DNA of 64,000 nucleotides from Karstenula rhodostoma CBS 690.94. Taxonomy: Eukaryota > Ascomycota > Dothideomycetes > Pleosporales > Didymosphaeriaceae. The stretch spans positions 880,844 to 944,843 of the forward strand of contig MU001507.1 in the NCBI GenBank assembly GCA_010093485.1, written 5' to 3'. The position numbers and the translations under genes were made by a program. Each line of letters starts with the position of its first letter. Within the stretch, counting starts at the first letter, position 1. This document shows positions 56,115 to 64,000 of this stretch, in pieces. Under the pieces are notes generated by a model. It saw only the letters and a program-made list of their open reading frames with translations, did not search any database and had not been told where the DNA came from.

Positions 56115-57196
56115 CTAGTGACCAGCCAGAGCTTGGGCCCGGCGGCGGTCACGCTCCTCAGCAATGGAGAGCTTGACACCCTTGCCCTTGGGGAGGCTGA
56201 TCCATGGCTTTTCACGGCCAATGACGCTGTGGTGAAATTAGTAGCTGCGCATCGAGTCTATCATGGTAATACTCACAAGACGTTGCTCTCACGGGTGGTG
56301 AACTCGTTGTCCACGGCATCCTTGACGTGCACAATGTTGAAACCTCCGTCGTGGCGCTCACGGTGGGTGACGACACCGACACGGCCCATGTTGTGGCCGC
56401 CAGTGATCATGACAATGACGGCAGTGTCGAACTTGATGAAGTCGGTGATCTTGCCAGTAGCGAGGTCAATCTTCACGGTGTCGTTGACCTTGATGGCAGG
56501 GTCGGGGTAACGGATCCTGTTTCGTTTAGTATATATCTTTTTACACTGCCAGAGCCTGGTCTAGTGCTTGGTGCCGAGGACATCTCTCTTTCGGGAAGAA
56601 GTCCTCGGCACCTTGCCCAAACTGTGCCCAACGGCTGATAGAGGCGACAAACTCACGTTCGCGCGTCATGCGTAACACAGTAGGGAATTCCGCCACGGCC
56701 AAGCTGAACACGCTTGACCTTGCCCAGCTTGTATGCAGCCTCCTCGCCAGTTATCCTGTGCACGGTGTATCGGCCCTTGGTGTCGAAGACAAGGCGGAAG
56801 TTCTCGCCAGTCTTGTCGATGGTGATGACATCCATCAATCCAGCGGGGAAGGTGGAGTCGGTGCGGACCTTGCCGTCGACCTTGACGAGGCGCTGCATAA
56901 GGATCGACTTGACCTCACGAGCATTGAGGGCGTACTTCAAGCGGTTGCGCAGGAAGATGACGAGGGGCAACGAGTCGCGAAGCTTGTGGGGACCGGGCGA
57001 AGCCTTGGGGGCGTAAGCACCGGAGAGCTTGTCGAGAAGCCAGTGCGAGGGCGCACTGAGACGCTTCTGGTGCTTCTTACTGTTGTCGCGAATTAGCGAA
57101 AATGCCAAAGTGACGAGGTGCCACATCTTGCGAAAAGTACAGTCGCCATTGCGCGCGATGAAATTGCAGAGAGTGAACTTACGGTCCACGGCCCAT
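56115..57196 (-). CDS. rps4: Cytosolic ribosomal protein eS4 (Rps4)
   Basis: Four exons (57183..57196, 56657..57079, 56277..56516, 56115..56226) give 262 aa, exactly the usual size. The first exon is 14 nt (MGRGP), followed by [20 protein letters not shown]. Characteristic parts: [41 protein letters not shown] (S4-type RNA-binding region), [20 protein letters not shown], a KOW-like [25 protein letters not shown] and the ending [21 protein letters not shown] component of the 40S subunit. Intron 2 (56517..56656) contains a perfect 12-bp hairpin, listed separately. Confidence 0.97.
56570..56612 (-). other. Hairpin inside RPS4 intron 2
   Basis: The arms at 56570-56581 and 56601-56612 are perfect 12-base inverted complements (GGTGCCGAGGAC and GTCCTCGGCACC), with a 19-base loop. 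Eight of twelve pairs are G-C. After one mismatch, three further pairs are possible inside the loop. It lies wholly within the intron, upstream of its 3' end. In yeast, several ribosomal protein pre-mRNAs fold into structures that their own protein binds to block splicing; a similar role here is inference. Confidence 0.85.
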
Positions 57197-57713
57197 GATT
57201 GCTGTGTTGTCGAAGGTTAGTGGGGGATGCTGAAGAGTTGGAGGTCGCTGCCAGAATTGATTTTGGAAAGAAACAGTGTGCTCGCTAACCCACTAGCGCC
57301 GGTCTTGGCGCTCCTCACCGAACTTCCTCCTTCGCGTGTATCATTGCACATGGATCAGGAAGCGCTTTGTGGGATCTGAAATAATCTGGCCAGGCGTCGT
57401 CTCTGAGGTGACGGGATTATGAAACGCGCGTAGATCGAGTTGATGTGCAGAAAACTACGCACTTATCCTCACGGAACATGGATGTAGATATCGAAAGTTG
57501 GTGCTTGCGAGAATTTCGTGGACAATGATTGAATTTCCTGCCAATCACGTCTACAGCAATGCACGATTCGTGGTTTCTTCTGCTCGCAGTGACTATGTTC
57601 CAACGGCATCTATCGGTCGAACTTGTTGTACCGTGTGTGCTATAAAGTACGCAAACGGCGCAATCGGTGGTTAAATTGATGGACCAGATGCCGGACCTAC
57701 GCGCGTTCTGTGT
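57197..57713. other. RPS4 promoter and 3' end of HOM2
   Basis: 517 bases. No further gene seen. The first 100 bases upstream of RPS4 contain CTAACCCACTAGC near 57286-57298, similar to telomere-like boxes found upstream of fungal ribosomal genes, but not a full match. Confidence 0.45.
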
Positions 57714-58981
57714 CTATGCATATCCCTTCAACACCGCTGCTTCAGCGTTCAATATGGATGAGCCCGCCGCACCGATGACAGCTACAGAATGTTAGTACGT
57801 GGACTTTTATGCAGGCTTTCCGCATGGAGACTCACTGTTGTGGCTAAGGGCAACAAACTTAATGTCAAAGATGCCGGCTTCGTCTTCTCGAATGCGACCC
57901 ACACTGACGGCATAGCCTCTATCCGTCTCACGATCCAACCTGGGTTGCGGGCGGTCCGGTTCATCCATCACTGCAATTGCCCTGCTGGGTGCAGAGGGGC
58001 ACCCCAGCTTTTGCACGTCGGATACGTACTCCCTCATCGCCTCCTTGACCTGCTCGGCGCTCGGCGGAGGCCTTCGCTGAAAGCGCAGCGATACACATGC
58101 TGTGTGTCCATCGAGAACTGGGACGCGGTTACACGCGGCGGAGACCTTCATGGGCTGATCCACGAAGCCGGTGACTTCACCGTTGACGGAGCCCAATATC
58201 TTTTGCGCCTCTGTTTCGAGCTTGTCCTCCTCGCCCGAAATAAAGGGCACAACATTGTCAATGACGTCCATGCTGCTGACACCAGGGTATCCAGCACCGG
58301 AGACGGCTTGCATGGTAACGACCGAGACCTGGTCTACGGGCCCGAACTTGGCTTGGAGCGCGGCAAAAGGAATTACGATGCCGATGACGGCGCAATTCGA
58401 ATTGCACACCAGAAAGCCCTTCTCCAGACCATGGTGTTTTCTTTGGTGCGGAATGACATCAAGATGTGGCAGGTTGACTGTCGGGACGACAAGCGGGACG
58501 AGGGGATCGCGACGGTAGTTCTTTGCGTTGGAGAAGACGGCAAGATTGGCCTTTAGGAAGTCCATTTCTGCAGCCGAGTTAGCCACTATTTGCTTGCTGT
58601 ATTCGTGTCGTGCATACCAACTTGACCCGCAACATCACTGTCCAGCCCTGAGAATACCAAATCGCAATCTGCGAACTCCTCTGCCACACATTTCTTGACG
58701 ACCAGGTTGCCTATGCGCTCATTGAACGGCAGCGCCTGTTTCCATTTCACCGCATCCTTGTACTTTTTACCCGCCGATCGTTCTGAGGCCCCTACGGCGT
58801 GCAGCTCAAAGTGTGGGTGGAGCGCGAGGAGCAGAATGAAGCGTTGGCCGACCGAACCTGTCGCGCCGAGAACGCCTGTCAACTTGAATTAGTATTGCTC
58901 GACTGCGCGATCTATGCTACACGTACCGCACTTCTTCTTGGGGAAGTTGCTGGTCTTTGATGTGAAATGCTCAGCATCCAT
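57714..58981 (-). CDS. hom2: Aspartate-semialdehyde dehydrogenase (Hom2)
   Basis: Four exons (58927..58981, 58618..58875, 57836..58567, 57714..57781) give 370 aa, the normal size. After [18 protein letters not shown], the NADP loop reads [25 protein letters not shown] leads to the active-site cysteine in [11 protein letters not shown], followed by [23 protein letters not shown] and [19 protein letters not shown] with the conserved R-V-P-V-x-DGH. The last exon, [15 protein letters not shown], completes the C-terminal helix. The enzyme makes aspartate semialdehyde from aspartyl phosphate, a shared step to threonine, methionine and isoleucine, and is absent from animals. Confidence 0.96.
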
Positions 58982-59312
58982 TGTGTGTTGTGTGGAGTGT
59001 GACTGGACTGGACTGTGAGACTCACGTTACCCGGTCTTACTTTTCGTGTGCTGCCGTGACGCAGGGCGGGGAGCTAGTGGGGGTTAGATCGGAGGGAGAA
59101 AAGACCACGACCTCCGATTGCGGAGCTCACACCACAACTCACACCACAACAGCCTGACAATCTCAAACGAGTAATGCAATTTACATTTTCAAAAGACACA
59201 AGCATCCCCTCTATATGCAATATTGAGAATGCATGACCGGCAGATGCTTCAAGGGGCTTTTTATCGAGACAAATGAAAACAGCGACACAGTAGACTCCCC
59301 CAAATGCACCTT
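58982..59312. other. HOM2 promoter region with a 12-bp tandem duplication
   Basis: 331 bases. CTCACACCACAA is present twice head to tail at 59126-59149. No Gcn4-type TGACTCA was recognised. Confidence 0.6.
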
Positions 59313-61440
59313 TCAAGACGGGAAATCCATGATCTTCCCCGGATTCATAAGCCAATGCGGATCCAACGCACTCTTAATGCTCTTCATGACGTTGATCGTA
59401 TCCAGACCCAGCTCCTTCATGAGCGAGTCCTTCTTGCCCAAGCCGATGCCATGTTCTCCTGTGCACGTGCCTTCCATTTCGAGGGCACGATCAACCATAT
59501 CTTTGACGCACTTCTCGACGGCGGCCCGTTCTTTAGGATCCTTGCTGTTGTACATGATGCTCTCGTGGAAATTTCCGTCTCCGATGTGACCGAGGATGCT
59601 GGCGAATAGGCCCAGAGAATCCAATTCTTTCTTGGAAACCTCTGTATGCAGGTTAGCAGCTGTTTGAGAAGGCCGTCCTAATACTGACCAATTATGTCAG
59701 GTAACCGTGAGAGAGGTACGGCGACGTCAGTAGACCAGACCTCGTCACCTTCTCGGCGAAGCGCAAGCATACTCCAGAGCGATTCTTTCCTAGCCGACCA
59801 CAAAGTCTTCTGCTCCTGGGCATCGACTGCGAATTCAAAGTCACCACTTTTGTGTGTCTTGGCAATTGCCTTGACTAGTTTAACGTTCTCTTGTACCTTT
59901 TTGGATGCAGTCAGTTCCGTTCTGGGAAGTGGTAGATCCTAGGCTATACTCACCCCTGCTTTAGTGCCAGAGAACCTAGATTGCCGATTAGCAGGCATGA
60001 TCTCCCAAGGTGCGATTGGTCAGATGGTACTGACTTGAAAAACATGGTAGGCATTTCTTTCCACTTTTTGGCTGTAGAGCCTGCCTTATTGACTACGCCC
60101 ATTTGCACGTCGTCCATTATCTCCATCGCTGCCACTGGTATCCCTGCTCGCATGACCTTCGATGCTGCAGCTGCAGCATCGCGAATCGTAGGAAATGTCA
60201 CGACCGCCACGCTTGTCTCCTGGGGTACCACGGTCAACTTGAGCGTGATCTCTGTGACTATGCCGAGTGTACCCTCGGAGCCTATGAACAGATTTGTCAA
60301 GTTGTATCCAGCAGCAGATTTGCTGGTACACGTCAGTGCATGTGGGAAATCTCTTCAGAAGATACATACCGCGGTCGTTTCCTTGTTTTGATGATCCTTC
60401 CGTCGGCAAGAACCACGGTCAAGTTGATAACCCAGTCTTTCATGGTCCCGTACCTGACAGCGTTCGTGCCACTGGTCTACGTTCAGCATTACCGAGGGAG
60501 AGAGAGAGATGTAATCGTATACGTACCTGCAGCTGGTTCCAACCATGCCGCCAATCTTTGCCTATGACACGATCAATACATCAGATGGACGTGTCTTTGA
60601 GATGGATTCACGTACAGATGGGCCGGGATCAACGGGAAAAAATAGGCCAGAGTCCTTGATATCTTCGTTCAAGCTCATCCACGAGACAGAAGGTTGCACA
60701 ACCACATCCATACTGGAGGTTCGTGGTCAGCTTTTTGTGCATCGAGTCATGCTATTCTCGCTTACTCATCGGCATGTAGGGCCACAATTTTGTCCATATG
60801 CGTGAAATCGATGCTCATGCCTCCGTAAGGTGCAGAGAAATTGGCCTCCAAACTTGAGCCTCCCGAGTACGGTACTGGGTAGAATCAGTATCTGGCTACC
60901 CGCAACCAATGCAGCACCTACTCATGGGAATCTTGTATTTGAGGCATATCTTTGCAATCATGGATACTTCTTCTGTAGATTGAGGGTACACGACAGCTAC
61001 GGGCAGCTGATCAATGTTGATGGAAGACCATTCCGAGTAACCGTGACGAAGCAGATCTTCATCGTCGGTGCTAATGGCATCTTCACCGATGGCAGACCTC
61101 AGCTCCTCAATCGCCTAGAGACTGGTCAGCGGACGACCAATTATGTGGTTCTCAGGCATGCCTTCTCCATTTCTGTTTTTGAGGCATAACGAGGCGGCTT
61201 GGAGCGACGCCACGGTAGTGGAAAGCGCTCGAGGTCATGGTTGACGCCGCCGAAGTAAGCTGTGGCTCCGATCAAAGAGGCGAGGAGGAACACTCGGCTC
61301 GAGGACCAGGACGTTTTCGGAAGGTCCTTGTTCGATTTGATTGTCTGTTCGGCTCGAACAGTGTGGCGGGAAGCACCCCGCGTCAGAATCAAGGACGGCG
61401 AAGCAAGCAGCCTAAGCCGCAATGCCGGTTGACGCAACAT
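59313..61440 (-). CDS. dld1: D-lactate dehydrogenase (cytochrome), Dld1 type
   Basis: Ten exons (61162..61440, 60922..61114, 60766..60874, 60616..60712, 60527..60561, 60370..60471, 60035..60322, 59954..59975, 59689..59896, 59313..59641) give 553 aa, in frame. Order: presequence ([22 protein letters not shown]), one membrane helix ([16 protein letters not shown]), and the FAD domain with [64 protein letters not shown] and [20 protein letters not shown]. The C-terminal cap contains [12 protein letters not shown] and [14 protein letters not shown]. The enzyme oxidises D-lactate and passes electrons to cytochrome c at the inner mitochondrial membrane. Intron 1 needs a GC donor (AAG|GCATGC), because the frame hits TAA before any GT. 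Exons of 22 and 35 nt are unusually small. Confidence 0.95.
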
Positions 61441-62733
61441 GGCAGGACTGGGGACAGGTGGGCAAATGGGATCCGACGAATATGCAGCAGATGCTCTGGG
61501 CCATCAGAGATGTGGCAAGGTTTCGAAAGGAGCAGGAGTGAAGAACATAGCACGCGACCAACGGGCCACGGTCGGGTAGTTGTGGTAGTATATGTACTAG
61601 GCATATGAGCGAAGCGGGGAGCGCTATTTTGTGACTACACGCAGTTGGCGCGCCTCTCTCCGAGGCTGCAGGCATGGCTTGGATGCTACAGAAAGGACCA
61701 ACGCACGGGGTACAGCCGCTCTACTCCGTGTTGTGAGATGGTAGCGCTGGGCCAGTGATCAAGGCGCAGGCTGACCAAACAGCAAGTCGTGGACCAAAAA
61801 ATTTCGACACGAGGCTCGATTGGCAGCGGCCCAAGGAAGGCTGCAGGATCACTGCAGGGGTGAAGAAGCAAAAGCAATAGTGGGGAAGGGTTGGCCATGT
61901 CAAGGTACAGGCGCTTCCAGATGGGGGTTGGAAGGTGCTGTAGCGAGACGTACACAGTAAGGCCATGCATGTCCATGTATGTCACGCAGGCGCAGTCGCG
62001 TGATGCATGGCCGTGGTGTTGCTGCGGGGAATATTGCATGTACGACAGACAAAGCCCGAGGTAGCGGGACTGGGTGGCGAGCGCGAGCCTCCGACCGACT
62101 GGGGGGCAGTATGTTCCTTTTGCCAGCCATGAGGCACAGGGCCAGCCGCCGTACCTGGACGCCGGAGACGCGCAGCCGTTGCGTGAGGCTCCGGGGTGGC
62201 ACTCGACGACGAGGGAAGCGAAGCCGGCGGTGAGCGGCGGATCGAGGGCCGGGGGTGCGATTCGAACATGGAGCAGGGCCGCGCGAATTGCACTCTCGTA
62301 ATGCATGCCCCGAGCTGCCCAACATTGGAGGAACTACTTTGTATCCATACGCGTGGGGGTTTCCCATCCCACACGGCCACGGCAGAGTGGAGCGCCTCCG
62401 CGACGGGCAAATCGGCACGTCGCCTGAGGTCGGCGGTCCGACACGACACGGTGCCTGCTCAGTGCTCGGTGCTCAGTGCTCGGTGCTCCATCGCTCAACC
62501 ACGCACAGCCCATTCCGGAAGCATACTCCCACAGCCACACCGATTCGTGCACATGGTGCGCTGCTAGCTGCGGTGAGCCATCGTACTGCAACAACCGAAG
62601 CAACCTTGCATCCGCGTGCTCACCGACATTGTCTGTCATCCCAGGTCTCGTCCTCGTCGTCCTAGCGACGGGGCCCCAAACAAACTTTCCCACCGCATAA
62701 CCCCATCGCCACAAGCCACCCCGCCGCCCCAGC
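61441..62733. other. Intergenic between divergent genes
   Basis: 1.3 kb between the start codons of DLD1 (61440) and the gene at 62734. Overlapping open frames on both strands reflect high GC and show no conserved-looking sequence. A 7-base tandem repeat lies at 62456-62488. Confidence 0.5.
62456..62488. repeat. 7-bp tandem repeat TGCTC(A/G)G
   Basis: About four and a half alternating copies of TGCTCAG and TGCTCGG, read directly, upstream of the gene at 62734. Confidence 0.9.
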
Positions 62734-64000
62734 ATGTCAGCCGCAGACCCAGAGCTCGCACGGGAGCTTTCAGCCATCATCAATTCCCCCTGTCCGGTCT
62801 CGCTGATAGTAAGTGCGCCCCACGGCAATGCACCTGCACGATCCGCACATGACCACTCGCAGCGCATCACGTTTAATATCCATGCTGACTTCCGACGTGT
62901 AGAAATTGGCCGCCATCTTGTCCAAGACGGACGCACTCACCGTCCGCGCCTGCATTCGCCAGCAATCCCCCTGTGCCGTCGCTAAACTCACCTCGAGCCT
63001 CTACGACGCCCTTCCTGTGTGGCAGTGCTGCGTGAATATTCTCCAAAGTCTCTGTACGTCTTGTGCTCCTCTGACCCTGTTTCTGTGACTAGCTGACTTC
63101 TCTACCCAGCTCAATCGCTCGAGTTCAAGACCGAATTACTCTCCCGCAACACGGCGTTATTGGACGCGTTGCTCAAGAAGGCGAACACATCACAACAGAA
63201 CTTCGAACAGGTAAGCGTGAGATTCTGTTCCAACGCCAGTCAGGCCGCACAATATGTCCTGCGTGGATCCAACTGACTACTCCCAAGTATCATGGACTCT
63301 GCCTTCAGCTCCTCACGGATCCGTTGCCTGAAGCTGTACCTCTGCCTGCAAGCGTCCAGTCATTCTTCTTGCGGGTATTTGAGCAAGCATCACGCAAGCC
63401 AACCGTTCAAAATCTGAAGCCAATATACTATATGCTCACAGGAGCATGTCGTGGGTTTCTGTCTCTGTTGACCTTCGACGCGAAGCAGCTTTTCGATGAG
63501 CAGCTTTGCCATATCTTGAAGGCAAAAGTCGCTCCAGAAAACTTCATGCTGCTGCTATGGTGTTTCGGTGTTGCGATTCTCGCAGAACAGTAGGTTTTTT
63601 CCGGTGGCACCACGCCATGTTCGCTAATTTGTCGTGTGTATCTAGTCCAGAGCTTATTGACAATGCATCGGGACCTCACGAGAGCGCTAGAGATGGTACA
63701 GTGAACAAAGACCTTCCTGTGGAATGGGTCACTGCCGCTGGTCGGAAGTTGTTCGAATCTGCGAACGCCTGCAAAAAGACAATCAATCTGGCCTGCTTGA
63801 GCGTTATCTGGGCCATCAAAGACGGATCTGGCGTCCCCGACGATGAAGCAATACAAGGCATCAGTACGTAAGATCCATTTTTAGGATACCTGTGACTAGC
63901 CGTCCCGAAATGTTCTTTTCGTGGTCTGGATAGCACTGATCCCATCTCTTCCTATCATCCAACTATGCTGACTTCTACCCCTATCACAGGGATAGCAACC
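62734..64000 (+). CDS. Unknown conserved-looking protein, 3' part beyond window
   Basis: Six exons are visible (62734..62808, 62903..63053, 63110..63210, 63288..63589, 63646..63863, and 63990 onward), with the frame kept across five introns (GTAAGT, GTACGT, GTAAGC, GTAGGT, GTACGT donors; CTGAC or CTAAT branch points). The protein starts MSAADPELARELSAIINSPC and continues with alternating hydrophobic helices (KLTSSLYDALPVWQCCVNIL, FKTELLSRNTALLDALLKKA, QNLKPIYYMLTGACRGFLSL, PENFMLLLWCFGVAILAEQ). It looks like an all-helical, perhaps HEAT-like, protein. No catalytic motif or named family is recognised, and at least 280 residues are present before the window ends. Confidence 0.8.

Noticed and set aside
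56668..57096. 142-codon plus-strand frame over RPS4
   Set aside because: Antisense to the eS4 coding sequence.
61686..62306. 206-codon minus-strand frame
   Set aside because: GC-rich sequence open on several frames at once; no motif, no splice support.
1..64000. tRNA, rRNA, CRISPR arrays, transposons and repeat-induced mutation
   Set aside because: Scanned by eye on both strands; no tRNA-like arms with box A/B, no terminal repeats or transposase/reverse-transcriptase motifs, and no strongly TA-rich repeat blocks were found. A software scan could still detect a diverged element.

Overview
This window is nuclear DNA of a filamentous ascomycete (Pezizomycotina), most likely a dothideomycete. 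The evidence is many short introns (about 43-145 nt, GT...CTRAC/CTAAC...AG), and filamentous-fungal families such as PalI/Rim9, ATG29, a Sur7-type membrane protein, RTC5 with a TLDc domain and a CIA30 complex I assembly factor. An HMG-box MAT1-2-1 gene lies beside APN2, COX13 and APC5, the classic flank of the mating-type locus in this subphylum. No prokaryotic features, CRISPR arrays, tRNAs, rRNAs or intact transposons were recognised. Most gene models below were built by joining exons by hand. In almost every case the summed exon length is a multiple of three and the junctions restore conserved family sequence.

Layout. 0-9.6 kb: tail of an unknown gene, two conserved fungal proteins of unknown function, the mitochondrial ribosomal protein uS8m, RTC5 and a single-pass surface-type protein. 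9.6-15 kb: a decayed acyl-CoA dehydrogenase gene and an amino-acid permease with a long upstream region. 15-29.5 kb: the F-BAR/RhoGAP protein Rgd1, an FMN-binding split-barrel protein, Mediator subunit Med12, the Asterix (WDR83OS) ER protein, an Mba1/mL45-like mitoribosome receptor, a Rim2-type mitochondrial pyrimidine nucleotide carrier and CIA30. 30-42.5 kb: the mating-type region, APC5 - COX13 - APN2 - MAT1-2-1 - a five-exon gene of unknown function - ATG29. 42.8-51.6 kb: ADE1, a Met1-type siroheme synthase, Rogdi/Rav2, a Sur7-family protein and a PH/SMP lipid-transfer protein (Nvj2/TEX2-like). 53-64 kb: PalI/Rim9, ribosomal protein eS4, aspartate-semialdehyde dehydrogenase, D-lactate dehydrogenase and the 5' part of an unknown gene.

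How the genes relate. As is normal for fungi, there are no operons; neighbours share compact divergent promoters (COX13/APN2, MED12/Asterix, RIM2/CIA30, RGD1/split-barrel gene) or converge. The coherent functional unit is the mating-type region. Mitochondrial functions recur (uS8m, Mba1/mL45, Rim2, CIA30, Cox13, Dld1). RTC5 and Rav2 both act on V-ATPase assembly state. The points most worth checking are the uncharacterised MAT-adjacent gene, the acyl-CoA dehydrogenase relic, a perfect 12-bp hairpin in an RPS4 intron, three apparent GC-AG introns, a 10-nt micro-exon in ATG29 and a PPxY-bearing membrane protein.
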